Below are positions 34,746-44,800 of a stretch of 64,000 nt of DNA, piece after piece. Source of the DNA: Gemmatimonas groenlandica (GTDB lineage: Bacteria; Gemmatimonadota; Gemmatimonadetes; Gemmatimonadales; Gemmatimonadaceae); contig NZ_CP053085.1 in the NCBI RefSeq assembly GCF_013004105.1, positions 3,968,001 to 4,032,000 on the forward strand, read 5' to 3'. The stretch's first letter is position 1. Each line of letters starts with the position of its first letter. The notes under the pieces were generated by a model. That model was given only the letters and a program-made list of their open reading frames with translations. It was not told the origin of the DNA and did not search any database. A program made the position numbers and the translations under genes.

Positions 34746-35345
34746 ATGCTCTCTGAACTCGTCAGCTTCGCGGCTCTCGGCTTTCAGCACATCGTCGCCA
34801 TCGACGCGTTCGATCACATCCTGTTTCTGCTGGTACTGGCGGCGATCTATCGTGGTCGTGACTGGCGCCAAGTGCTCTGGGTGATCAGCGCATTCACGAT
34901 TGGGCACTCGATCACGCTGGCGCTGGCGGTCACGAACGTGCTGGTACTTCCGCCGCGCCTCGTCGAGTTCCTGATACCGCTGACCATCGTCGCCACTGGC
35001 ATCGAGAATATCGTGCAGCGCTCCCGCGCCGCCCAGGGCACGTTCTCACGGCATCGCGTGCTGTTCGCCGCGGGGTTCGGCCTGGTGCACGGCGCCGGCT
35101 TTGCGGGATACCTGCGCAGTCTGTTTCTCGACTCGATCGCGGTGCCGCTGGTGGGATTCAACCTCGGCATCGAGGCTGGGCAAATCGTCGTGCTCGCCGC
35201 GACGGCGGTGCTCTTTCGCCTCGTTGACGGCGGATTGTCGGTCGCTCTGCCGTCGCGCGATCCATTTCCGCTGCGCCTCACTGCAGTGTCACTGGGCGTC
35301 ACGGTCATCGCCACGGGCTGGGCGTGGCAGCGGTTTCCGCAATGA
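34746..35345 (+). CDS. HupE/UreJ-like integral membrane protein
   Basis: A 199-residue protein with about six transmembrane helices. Conserved features are GFQHIVAIDAFDHILFLL, TIGHSITLALAV (containing GHS) and GFGLVHGAGFAGYL, all carrying polar His and Asp residues within helices. This is the HupE/UreJ type, linked elsewhere to uptake of nickel or cobalt for hydrogenase or urease. Neither enzyme is encoded nearby, so the metal is uncertain. The start follows the TPR stop directly and the stop overlaps the next gene (ATGA). The likely role is to move a metal ion across the inner membrane, with the TonB receptor handling the outer membrane. Confidence 0.85.
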   Translation: MLSELVSFAALGFQHIVAIDAFDHILFLLVLAAIYRGRDWRQVLWVISAFTIGHSITLALAVTNVLVLPPRLVEFLIPLTIVATGIENIVQRSRAAQGTFSRHRVLFAAGFGLVHGAGFAGYLRSLFLDSIAVPLVGFNLGIEAGQIVVLAATAVLFRLVDGGLSVALPSRDPFPLRLTAVSLGVTVIATGWAWQRFPQ

Positions 35346-35845
35346 AACGCGTGGCCGTGGTGCTCCTGATGAGCCTCGCGCTGGCTTCGCCGGCGCGGGC
35401 GCATGCCATTCATACCACGCATACCACCGTGACGGCCGACGCGCAGGGCTATACGCTCACGGTGCGAGCCTTCGCTGACGACTTGTCGGCGTCGGTGGCG
35501 CGTTTCAGCGGGCGCACGCCGCCGGCTGATTCGTCAGTGCGGGTGCCCGAGTTGGTCGCCTATGCGACGGCGCGATTGACGCCGACGACCGCGGCGGGCA
35601 AACCGCTGATCATGCAGTCGTGCGGCGTGAAGCGAATGCAGGATGCGTACGTCCTGTGTTTCCGCCTTGTCACGGCGACACGCACCGCGCCGCTACGGCT
35701 GGGCAATCAGATGCTGTCGGAGCTGCACGCCGATCAGGTCAATATTGTGCAATGCGACGTGGCGGGCAGTCGCCGCACCAATCTGTTCACGCGCGGTCGC
35801 GCGGCAACGGCCATTGTAGAACGTGGGGTGTGCGCGGCGTCATAA
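35342..35845 (+). CDS. DUF6702-like exported protein
   Basis: A 167-residue protein with a signal peptide ending ASPARAHA. The mature part opens HAIHTTHTTVTADAQGYTL, rich in His near the N-terminus, then DLSASVARFSG and QSCGVKRMQDAYVLCFR with a Cys pair. This fits DUF6702, small periplasmic proteins of unknown function that are found next to HupE/UreJ-like genes. The N-terminal His cluster could bind metal. It is the last gene of the operon, coupled by an ATGA overlap, and ends 37 bp before the convergent metalloprotease gene. Confidence 0.8.
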   Translation: MKRVAVVLLMSLALASPARAHAIHTTHTTVTADAQGYTLTVRAFADDLSASVARFSGRTPPADSSVRVPELVAYATARLTPTTAAGKPLIMQSCGVKRMQDAYVLCFRLVTATRTAPLRLGNQMLSELHADQVNIVQCDVAGSRRTNLFTRGRAATAIVERGVCAAS

Positions 35846-35881
35846 CGACGGTCCGCACACACCCCACGCCTTACTCCCTAC

Positions 35882-38459
35882 TTAGTTTTTCGGGTCGAGC
35901 ATCTTGGCGATCTGATCGCGGGCATCTTCGAGATGCGCCTTGCTCATGCGATCGCTGGTCTTGGCGATGGCTGCAGCGAGATCGGCGTCGAGTGCCCGCA
36001 TCTCACTCTTTAGGATCGGACGGAAATCCGCCGTGGTGACCGGAGCCGGTGCACCACGGGCGCCAGCTGGCGCCTGCTGAGCCGCCGACGCGGCGGGCGG
36101 GTTGATCTTGCTCGCCATCGCTTCGAGGTACACGCGCTGCAGACGACGACGGAAGGCGTCGATCGGTGCGCCCGTTTCGATTTCCTTCCACAGGCCGCGA
36201 CGGAGATCGGTGAGCATGTCGGCCACCGGATACACTTCACTCTTCGACTTGGCCATCGCTTCCAGCTCGACCATGCGAGCGAGGCGGTCGTTGCTGACCA
36301 CCGACGCCAGCGAACGCGCTTGTGCGTTGCCGACACGGCTCAAGCTGCCGTTCGACTCGATCTTGCGCGTGATGTTCTCGTCGAGCAGCCACGTGGGCGT
36401 GGTGTACGCGTTGTCGAGCAGGAACTGGAGCGCGTCCTTCTGGCGCTTGGGCTCCACGTTCTGCCAGACGACGCCCTTCTGACCCACCAGCTTTTCCTGC
36501 TTGTACTCCGAGCCGATGATGCGGGCCACGTGGCCCATCTCGGTGGCCCACTGACCAACGGTGCGGCCGTAGATCTCTTCGAGGTCGTCGTACGTGCTGC
36601 CGTCCTTCCACGCCGTGGCCGACTCCAAAATGGCCATCGTGCGCTTGAGGTTCTTCACGCCGAGCGTCGTGGCTTTCACGGCATCGGCATCACCGACCGC
36701 TTCCGACTGCTCACCCGGATCTGCACCCTGCGCGCCGCCGTCGTTGGCGAACCGGTACCAGGGGATCGTGTCCTGCATCTTCGACCACTTGTCGAGCGTG
36801 GCCTTCTCCGCTTCCGGCGTCTTGGCGTTCGGAATCGGCGAGTAGCCCCACATCACCGCGTACTTGTCGTACGGACCGACCTTCGGGATCAGGTCGTCGA
36901 GCGCGATCCCGTCTTCCGGCTGCGCCACGTAGTTGAAGCGTGAGTAGTCCATCAGCGTGGGCGTGTGGCCATTCTTGGCGACCCACGTCTTCGAGCGCAC
37001 CGAGTCCAGCGGATACATCGAGCTGGCCTTGAAGTTGTGCGGGAAGCCGAGCGTGTGTCCCACTTCGTGCGCCGTCACGTACTCGAGCAAACGGCCGGCG
37101 AGTGAGTCGGGGAACGGGAACTTCTGCGCGCGCTTGTCGAGATGGCCGACCTGCGTGAAGTACCACGAGCGACCGAGGTTCATGACGTTGAGATACGTCT
37201 GCACGTCGGCGTCGATGATCTCACCGGTGCGCGGATCCTTGAGCGACGGACCGACGGCGTTTTCGGTGGCCGACGGGAGCCAGCGCACCATGGCGACGGT
37301 GGCGTCTTCGCCGGAGAAGTCGGGATCGTTGGCCGGTGCTTCGGCGGCGATGATGCCCTTGTAGAAGCCGGCGGCTTCGAAGGCCACCTGCCAGTCTTCG
37401 ATGCCCTTCTTGATCCACGGCTTCAACCACGCCGGCGTAGCGGGGTCGAGGTAATACGTGATCGGCTTCTTGGGGACGCAGAGATTGCCGACCTTCTTGT
37501 CGGAGCACTCAAGGCGCCAGCGCGAGATGTATCGCTTGGTTTCCACGCGCTGTGTGGCGCCGGAGAAGTCACGCTGATTCACGCCGAAGTAGCCCACGCG
37601 CTCGTCGAGCAGGCGCGGCTGCATCGGCACGTCGGGCAGCTTGGCGATCGAGAAGGTGTACTTCTCGGTCGTTGGTGCCGTCGCGGCGGCACCTGCACCC
37701 GGCGGGCCACCTGCACCGGGCGCTCCGCCCTGCGGCGTGAAGCTCTGTACGGCGGTGACGTTCACGTTGCGCGAATACGCGGCGAAGCGATCGATGTACG
37801 AGCGCGCGGCATCGACCGTGGCGCGACGACCGAGTGCGGTGTATTCGGCCACGCCGCCGGTGAACATGCGCGTGACTTCAACGACGGCCGAGCTGTCGGG
37901 GCCGTACGCTTCGATGTTGAGCGCGGCGAGAATCTTGGTGACGCCGATCAACTCGGCGGCCATGCGCTGCGACGACGCGGTGTCGGCGATGATGTCGCGG
38001 TAATCGGCTTCGCGCACGAAGATGCGATTGTCGCGACGCTCGAAGCGCACGAGGTTGTTGCCGCCCTGCGTGCCACGAATGCCGATCTCGTCGGGCGTGC
38101 CGGCGAGCGTGGTGACGATGACGTAATCCTTGCCGAGCTCAGCGCGCGGGATCTCGAAGTAGAGACGGCTGCCGACGGAGTGGACCTTGAACACGCCACT
38201 CTTGGTGACGGCGCGCGGCGTGATGACGGTGCCGTAGGGGCGCGGCTGGGGGTCCTGCGCGGCGTTGGCGCCGCCCTGGCCGCCGGGCTGACCACCGCCC
38301 TGGGCTCCGCCCTGATTCGGGGCGCCGGCGGGACGACCGCCCGGTGCTGCGGTGGGGGGGGCGGCGTCGGCGCGGGGGGGGGGGCGCGGGGGTCGGCTTC
38401 GGGGCGCAGGCGCCGAGCACGAGGCCGGCGGCGGCGATCGACAGTGAAGCGTGTCGCAT
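35882..38459 (-). CDS. zinc-dependent metalloprotease lipoprotein, copy 2, frameshifted at a poly-G tract
   Basis: A close paralogue of the 27159-29738 protease; blocks such as VGNLCVPKKPITYY are shared exactly. The zinc site is HEVGHTLGFPHNF. The lipoprotein signal starts at 38459 (AAAGLVLGAC, then APKPTPAPPPP), but as written it is out of frame with the protease body by one base. The mismatch falls at an 11-G run at 38374-38384. Removing one G joins the frames through a Gly/Gln/Pro linker and gives 858 residues, almost the same as copy 1. Without correction the longest frame starts at 38194 and lacks the signal. The gene is therefore either phase-variable or affected by a sequencing error. 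Confidence 0.85.
38374..38384. repeat. 11-G homopolymer inside the metalloprotease signal/linker region
   Basis: Eleven G on the plus strand (C on the coding strand). A further 8-G run is at 38354-38361 and a 5-G run at 38388-38392. A change of one base here switches the downstream protease between in frame and out of frame. In the given sequence it is out of frame. Confidence 0.8.
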
Positions 38460-38586
38460 GCAGTTCAGTTCTCTGGGAGGGGACGTTGCCCGGGGGCGCG
38501 TTGTGGCGCACCGGCAGACGCAGTGTAACGCGCGGTGGTGGCGGGGTGCTGACGGGTGGTGGTCCCGGAACTGAAAACTGGCAACT

Positions 38587-38707
38587 GCCAACCCCTTAGG
38601 GAGCAGGGAGGAGGGTGTCAGGGAGGAGGGGGGGGGGGTGAGCCGCGTGCCGTTGCTACTTCCTCCCTCCTCCTGAGACCCTCCTCCCTGCCCCCTAAGC
38701 TGTTGGC
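38587..38707. repeat. long imperfect hairpin downstream of the alpha/beta hydrolase gene
   Basis: Arms of 36 bp, about 38587-38622 and 38672-38707, match at about 32 positions. They are made of GGGAGCAGGGAGGAGGG-type words, and the similarity extends a little past each end. A run of 11 or more G is in the loop. It begins two bases after the hydrolase stop on the minus strand and lies upstream of the metalloprotease gene, so it may end the SPFH operon transcript. Confidence 0.65.
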
Positions 38708-38709
38708 TG

Positions 38710-40350
38710 TTATCGCATCACCTGCACCATCCAATCCGCCAACGCGCCCAGCACGTCGCGCCGCACCCGCGTGTCCTTGAGCGCGGTGTAGCCGCCCGGC
38801 GCGCCGGAGGGATCAACCAGGAACAGATGATTCGTGGCAGGGAAGTGGCGCAGCGTGACGCGCGTATTGCCGCTCGCCTTGAGAATGGTCGCGATGGAGT
38901 CGGCTTGCTCGGGGGTAACCTGCTGATCGGTGTTCCCCTGCAGGATCAGCGTGGGCTGCTTCACGCCACGCAGCGCGGCCGAGGGCTCGGTCCGCATGAA
39001 ATAGCCCATCCACGGATTGGTGGCGGCGATGGAATCGAGCCCCTTGGGAACGGTGCGGCGAATCGAATCGCGCTGCGCCTCGGTGATCTGCGTAGCCGAC
39101 TTGATGGCGTTCTCGTTCTGGAATTCTAGGATGCGACGGCCGTTGTAGGCGGGGCCTGCCAACAGCACGACGGCGCGGAGCGTGGGATCCTTGGCGGCCA
39201 CGAGCGGCGCGATGAGTCCCCCTTCGCTATGTCCGGCGAGCGCGATGCGGGTGCCGTCGACGTCGGAGCGCGTGCGCAGATATGCCACGACGGCCGCCAC
39301 GTCATCGGCGAAGTCGGCGCTGGTGGCGTTGGCGCGTGATGACGCGCCGCCGCTGGCGCCGACGCCACGATCATCGAAGCGCAGCACGGCGATGCCGCGG
39401 CGGCCGAGCGTGTCGGCGATATCGCGGAACGGTGCGTAGTTGCGCACGATGCTGATGCGCGAGTCGCGGTCCTGCGGGCCGCTGCCGCTGATGGTGATTA
39501 CCACCGGCAGCTTGGCGGCGCCTTTCGGACGCGTGAGCGTGCCGGCCAGCGTGTAACCGCGCGGCGTGGGGATGACCACGTCTTCGGCGGTGTACGGCGC
39601 ACCGGCCGGCGCACTGTAGTCGATCTTCACTGGCGCTGTCGTCGCGCTGGCGGTGCCAGTGGCGGCGCCACCCGAAACGCCGCTGGCGCGCACCACGCGC
39701 AGATTCTGCGCGGGAATGCTCATCTCGCGTGGTCCGCCGTTGGGGTCCCACAGAATGCGCACGTCCATCCCCGCAATCGAGAACACCGTGGTGTCTCCCT
39801 GCTCGGTGACGGACGCCGTCATGGTGCGGCCGCCGTTGGTGAGAAACACCGGCAGCGAGGTCTTCTTGGCGCCGCGGGCGTGATCGGCCATCAGCGCACT
39901 GTGCAACACCGAGTTGCCCACGAGCGCCACCGCCCCGATGGCACTCGCCAGAGTCTGCTCGCTCGTAGTGCCATTCGCTGAGATGGTGAGCTTGGCGCTG
40001 TCACCGACCATGTTGACCACGACGTTCTGGGTCGGGAGCCCGGACGTCGGCGCGCCGGGTGCAAACACGGACAATGTGAGGCGCCCGGGCGTGGTGTTCA
40101 CGTGCTGCTGCTCCCAGCGAATCACCGGTGCCCCGCGCATGGTGAGCAGCCCCACGATCGATGATGGACCGGGTGTGACCACTTCCGTGCCGAGCGTGTC
40201 GATGCTGCGCAGATACACGAAGTGGAAGGCGGGCGCGGGTTGGGCGCGCAGCGAGGTGGCCAGGACGGCGCCAAGCACGAGCGCCACCGCCGCGGCCAGC
40301 AGTGCGATGATGCCGGCGCGACGCGAGCGATTGAAGATGACGTGCAGCAT
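38710..40350 (-). CDS. exported alpha/beta hydrolase, prolyl oligopeptidase-like
   Basis: A 546-residue protein with an N-terminal membrane anchor or signal ([18 protein letters not shown]). The first 260 residues are beta-rich and of unknown function. The catalytic domain begins around [19 protein letters not shown]; the oxyanion region is [10 protein letters not shown], the nucleophile elbow is GHSEGG, the acid is in LQGNTDQQV and the His is in FPATNHLFL. It is close to the family often named acyl-peptidase or dienelactone hydrolase-like proteins in Gram-negative bacteria. It is the third gene of the SPFH / ribbon-helix-helix operon with an 18-bp gap, which may indicate envelope stress or lipid function, but the substrate is unknown. 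Confidence 0.88.
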   Translation of the reverse strand: MLHVIFNRSRRAGIIALLAAAVALVLGAVLATSLRAQPAPAFHFVYLRSIDTLGTEVVTPGPSSIVGLLTMRGAPVIRWEQQHVNTTPGRLTLSVFAPGAPTSGLPTQNVVVNMVGDSAKLTISANGTTSEQTLASAIGAVALVGNSVLHSALMADHARGAKKTSLPVFLTNGGRTMTASVTEQGDTTVFSIAGMDVRILWDPNGGPREMSIPAQNLRVVRASGVSGGAATGTASATTAPVKIDYSAPAGAPYTAEDVVIPTPRGYTLAGTLTRPKGAAKLPVVITISGSGPQDRDSRISIVRNYAPFRDIADTLGRRGIAVLRFDDRGVGASGGASSRANATSADFADDVAAVVAYLRTRSDVDGTRIALAGHSEGGLIAPLVAAKDPTLRAVVLLAGPAYNGRRILEFQNENAIKSATQITEAQRDSIRRTVPKGLDSIAATNPWMGYFMRTEPSAALRGVKQPTLILQGNTDQQVTPEQADSIATILKASGNTRVTLRHFPATNHLFLVDPSGAPGGYTALKDTRVRRDVLGALADWMVQVMR

Positions 40351-40368
40351 TGAGGAGTACCGTGCGAG

Positions 40369-40575
40369 TTATGAGGACTCGTGGTCGATATCGTCGACCG
40401 GGGTGTTGCGATCAGCCGGCGCCTGCTTCGACACGCGTCCGGCATCCCGGAGCGCGCGCCGCAGCAGAAATTCGATCTGTCCGTTGAGACTGCGCAGGTC
40501 ATCGTTGGCCCAACGCTGGACTGCGTCGAGCACATCGCGGTCCACGCGAATGAGGAATGACTTGCGTTCAGCCAT
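40369..40575 (-). CDS. Arc-like ribbon-helix-helix DNA-binding protein
   Basis: A 68-residue protein. The N-terminal half, [19 protein letters not shown] followed by [16 protein letters not shown], has the ribbon-helix-helix layout of Arc and related repressors: a short beta strand then two helices. The tail is acidic and flexible. RHH proteins bind as dimers to palindromic operators. It lies 18 bp downstream of the SPFH gene and probably regulates its own operon; a perfect palindrome upstream of the SPFH gene (41494-41511) is the obvious candidate site. It is not accompanied by a toxin gene, so an antitoxin role is unlikely. Confidence 0.8.
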   Translation of the reverse strand: MAERKSFLIRVDRDVLDAVQRWANDDLRSLNGQIEFLLRRALRDAGRVSKQAPADRNTPVDDIDHESS

Positions 40576-40593
40576 GAGACGTCGCTCCCGTGC

Positions 40594-41463
40594 TCAGGAG
40601 TACAGTGTCCCGGTGTTGACCACCGGATGTACTGAACGATCGGAGCAGAGCACGACGAGCAAATTGCTGACCATCGCCGCTTTGCGTTCGTCGTCGAGCG
40701 TGACGATCTGGCGAGACGACAGCGCGTCGAGCGCCATTTCGACCATGCCCACGGCGCCCTCCACGATCGTCTGTCGCGCCGCCACGATTGCGCTGGCCTG
40801 CTGGCGTTGCAGCATGGCCGCCGCGATCTCGGGAGAGTAGGCCAAGTGGCTGATGCGCGCTTCGATCACTTCGACGCCGGCCGTGGCGAGCCGGTCGTGC
40901 AACGCTTCGAGCAGGCCCTTGGAGATTTCCGTCGGGTGCGTACTGAGGGCGATCGCGTCGTCGCCATGGTGGTCATAGGGATACGACGACGCCAAGGCGC
41001 GCACCGCTGATTCGCTCTGCACGGCGACGTACTGCACGTAGTCGTTCACCTCGAAGATGGCCTCGGCGGTGTCGATCACCTTCCAGACCACGATGGCACC
41101 GATCTCGACGGGATTCGAGCGCGCGTCGTTCACCTTGAGCTTGTTGGTCTCGAAGTTCCGGATGCGCAGCGAGACGGCCTTCTTGCTCATGAACGGGTTC
41201 GTGAACCAGAGCCCCGGCGTCTTGACGGTGCCTTTGTAATTGCCGAACAGCGTGAGGACCTTGCCTTCGTTGGGCGCGACCGTGAACAGGCCGGGCATGC
41301 AGAGAAACGCGAAGAGCAGAATGACCAAGCCGATGGCGACCTCGAACCCGCTGTCACCGCGTGCGCCATTGGCGAAGACATAGCCGCCGGCGATGACGGC
41401 GACGACGAGCAGGAGCGCCATGAGGATGCCAGGGGATGGCTTGGCCTGGATTTCGCGGAACAT
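40594..41463 (-). CDS. SPFH/band 7 domain membrane protein
   Basis: A 289-residue protein. Two hydrophobic segments at about residues 13-32 and 42-62 are followed by a band 7 domain beginning [16 protein letters not shown], with [18 protein letters not shown] and [20 protein letters not shown], and a coiled-coil-like helix. SPFH proteins form oligomeric scaffolds on membranes and often interact with FtsH or other proteases. It is the first gene of a three-gene operon with an RHH regulator and an exported hydrolase. The palindrome at 41494-41511 is 31 bases upstream of its start and may be a regulatory operator. Confidence 0.92.
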   Translation of the reverse strand: MFREIQAKPSPGILMALLLVVAVIAGGYVFANGARGDSGFEVAIGLVILLFAFLCMPGLFTVAPNEGKVLTLFGNYKGTVKTPGLWFTNPFMSKKAVSLRIRNFETNKLKVNDARSNPVEIGAIVVWKVIDTAEAIFEVNDYVQYVAVQSESAVRALASSYPYDHHGDDAIALSTHPTEISKGLLEALHDRLATAGVEVIEARISHLAYSPEIAAAMLQRQQASAIVAARQTIVEGAVGMVEMALDALSSRQIVTLDDERKAAMVSNLLVVLCSDRSVHPVVNTGTLYS

Positions 41464-41493
41464 TATGTAAACCTCTGTGGAGGGGTTTGGTAT

Positions 41494-41511
41494 TGAAGTG
41501 ATATCACTTCA
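41494..41511. promoter_or_regulatory. 18-bp perfect palindrome upstream of the SPFH operon, probable operator
   Basis: TGAAGTGATATCACTTCA is a perfect dyad, 31 bases upstream of the SPFH start on the minus strand. The RHH protein encoded in the operon is the likely binder. An 18-bp perfect palindrome in GC-rich DNA that is itself AT-rich is unlikely by chance. Confidence 0.55.
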
Positions 41512-41542
41512 GTATCGCCGTACGCAATGAGGAGGGAGCGGG

Positions 41543-41702
41543 TTTCAACGTTGGGGCTGGGGGCTGTGGGCCATCGGCCATGGGCCATCGGCCATGGGGT
41601 TCCTTCAGTACTCAGCTCTGAGTTCTCAGGGAGGCCCACAGCCCACAGCCCAAGGCCCAAGGCCCATGGCCCCCATGGCCCATGGCCCATGGCCCACCGT
41701 CC
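41543..41702. repeat. word-repeat hairpin rich in GGCCATGG between divergent genes
   Basis: This fills most of the 340-bp gap between the SPFH and BNR gene starts. The left half repeats GGGCCATC / GGCCATGGG and the right half repeats GCCCA / GGCCCATGG words, so the two halves can pair. The centre is a palindrome, ACTCAG CT CTGAGT, at 41610-41623. Beyond it, 41703-41791 contains a C-rich stretch and an A-run but no gene. Confidence 0.55.
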
Positions 41703-41803
41703 CCCTCCCCCCGCCGTCCGAAAAAAAACCAGTCTTGCTTCCGACGGAATGCGGAGCAATAGTCGCGAGGATAGCCCCGTCCCCCGTACTCGGAGAGCAT
41801 GTC

Positions 41804-44800
41804 GTGAAACGATTTAGCCCACGGATGGCACTGGCTGCCGCCGTCTTCATTCCTAGTGTCACCGCCGGTGCGCAAGCCGCGCGTCCCGTCGCCCGCGCCA
41901 CCGCACGTCCTGCGGCGATTGCGCCACTGGCTGCCCCCTTCGACACGGGCGCCCTTTCGGCCGTCAAGTGGCGCGAGATCGGTCCCTATCGCGGCGGCCG
42001 CTCGGCGGCGGTGGCCGGAAGCGTGGCCCGTCCCAACGAATACTGGATGGGAACCGTCGGCGCCGGCGTCTTCAAGACGGTCGACGGCGGTGATACGTGG
42101 GTGCCGATGAGCGACAAATATTTCGGCGGCACGATCGGCAGCATCGGCGTGGCCCCCAGCAATCCCGATGTCGTGTACGTGGGCGGCGGCGAGTTCACGA
42201 TTCGCGGCAACGTGTCGCATGGTGACGGTGTGTGGAAGACCACCGACGGTGGCCGTAGCTGGACGAACATCGGCCTGAACGACACGCGGCAGATTTCTCG
42301 CGTGCTGGTGCACCCCACCAATCCCGAGGTCGCCTATGTCGCGGCACAGGGGCATGCGTGGGGCCCGAATGCCGAACGTGGCGTGTTCCGCACCAAGGAC
42401 GGCGGGAAAAACTGGACGAAGGTGCTGTTCCGCGACGACTCGACCGGCGCGGCGGACCTCGCGATGGATCCCAGCAATCCGAACGTGCTCTACGCCGGCT
42501 TCTGGCAGATGCATCGCAAGCCGTGGATGCTGGTGTCGGGCGGCAAGGGCTCCGGGCTCTTCAAGAGCACCGACGGTGGCGACACATGGACCGACATCAC
42601 CAAGCACAAGGGTCTGCCGGCCGGGCTGTGGGGCAACATCGGTATCACGGTGAGCGGGGCGAATACGCAGCGCATTTACGCGCTTATCGAAGCCGATGAG
42701 GGCGGCGTGTTCCGCAGCGACGACGGCGGTGGCACGTGGGCGCGCGTGAACGATGAACGCAAGCTGCGTCAGCGCGCGTGGTACTACTCCAAGATCTACG
42801 CCGATCCGAAGAACGCCGACATCGTGTACGCCAGTAACGTGCAGTTTCAGGTGTCGCGCGATGGTGGCAAGACGTGGAGCAACATCAATGCGCCGCACGG
42901 TGACTCGCACAATCTCTGGATCGCGGGCGACAACGGCGATCGTATGATCGAAGCGAACGACGGCGGTGCCAACGTGAGCACCGACGGCGCGAAGACGTGG
43001 ACGGCGCAGGACTTTGCTACCGCGCAGTTCTATCATGTCACCACCACGAACCACTTCCCGTACAAGATCTGTGGTGCGCAGCAGGACAACAGCACGCTCT
43101 GCGGACCGTCGCGGGCAGCGGGTGGCATTACGATGGATATGTGGCAGGATGCGGGTGGTGGCGAGTCGGGCTTCATTGCGGCGCTGCCGAACAATCCGGA
43201 CATCGTGTTCGCCGGCAGCTACGGCGGCTTCCTCACGCGCAAGGATATGCGCACCGGACTCGCACGTGACGTCAATCCATGGCCGCTCAATCCGATGGGT
43301 CACTCGGCCATCGACTCGAAGTACCGCATGCAGTGGACCTTCCCGATCGCCGTAAGCCCGCACGACGCGAAGACGATCTACGTGGGTTCGAACGTGCTGT
43401 TCAAGACCACGAATGAAGGCGACAGCTACACCGCGATCAGCCCCGACTTGTCGCGCAACGATCCGCGCACGCTCGGTCCGTCGGGCGGCCCGATCACGAA
43501 GGACCAGACGGGCGTGGAAACGTATGGCACCGTGTTCGCGATTTCGGAGTCGCCGGTGACGAAGGGTGTCATCTGGGCCGGTACCGACGACGGCACGGTG
43601 CACATCACGCGGAACGGCGGTGTGTCATGGACGAACGTCACGCCACCGCTGCTCAAGGAGCGCGAGTGGTCGCGCATCTCGATCATCGATGCGTCGCACT
43701 TCAATGCCGGTGTGGCGTATGTGGCCGCGAACCGCTTCCAGATGGACGACAACGAGCCGTACCTGTTCAAGACCGCCGACTTCGGCAAGACGTGGTCGCG
43801 CATCGACAACAGCGGCAAGGCCAACGGGATTCCGGCGACCGAGTTCACGCGCGTGATCCGCGAAGACGAAGTGCGTCCGGGGCTGCTGTTCGCCGGCACC
43901 GAGCGCGGCATCTACGGGTCGCTCGATGACGGGGCGACGTGGTTCTCGATGCGTCGCAACATGCCGATCGTGCCGGTGCACGATCTGGCCATCAAGGAAG
44001 GCGACCTCATTGCCGCCACGCATGGTCGCTCGTTCTACGTGATCGACGACATCACCCTGCTGCGTCAGCTCACGGCGAGTGCGATGGCCGAGCGCGCGCA
44101 CCTGTTCACGCCGCGCGCGGCGTACCGCATCAACTGGGGCGGCGGCTTCAACCCGGGTGGTGGCAACGGCTCACCGGTCGGCGCCAACCCGCCCAACGGC
44201 GCGATCGTGTACTACTGGCTCAAGTCGCCGGCCAACAAGGTCACAATCGAGTTCAAGGATTCCACGGGTCGCACCGTGCGTACGTTCTCGAGCGACACGG
44301 CGGGCGCGGGCGCAGCGGGCGCCCCGGCTGGCGGCCGACGCGGCGTGGCGGCCGATGCGGCACCCACGAACAAGGTGGGCATGAACACGTTTTCGTGGAA
44401 TCTGCGTGAGAGTGATGCGACCACGTTCAACGGCCTGATCATGTGGGCTGGCGTGCTCACCGGTCCGTTGGTGCTGCCGGGTAACTACTCGGTGCGTTTG
44501 CTCGTGGATGGTGCACCGGTGTCCGAGACGAAGCTGTTGGTGAAGAAGGACCCGCGCAGCGATGCGACGGCGGCCGATCTGGTGGCGCAGTACAAGATGT
44601 TGATGCAGATCCGTGACCGGACCACCGATGCCAACGACGCCGTGCGCACCGTTCGCTATGTGCGTAGCCAAGCCGTGTCGCGCTCGAAGGAAGTGGGTGC
44701 CGACTCCGCGCAGTACGCGCAGCTGGTGAAGTCGCTCGACACCAAGATCAGCGAGATGGAAGCGCAGATCTATCAGGTGAAGAACCAGAGCGGTCAGGAT

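Noticed and set aside
37142-38599. A 485-residue plus-strand frame over the second metalloprotease
   Set aside because: It is the antisense shadow of the protease; the minus-strand product has the HExxH zinc motif and a paralogue.
40369-40575. Antitoxin of a toxin-antitoxin pair
   Set aside because: The RHH protein could be an antitoxin by fold, but the neighbours are an SPFH protein and an exported hydrolase, not a toxin.
41581-41700. Vector or synthetic contamination suggested by repeated NcoI-like CCATGG words
   Set aside because: The words are degenerate, extend through an inverted repeat and are flanked by ordinary GC-rich genes of the same style; other gaps hold similar hairpins of different words.
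41612-43603. A 660-residue antisense open frame under the second BNR gene
   Set aside because: Composition is Arg/His/Val-rich and it mirrors the codon bias of the plus-strand gene; no recognisable motif.
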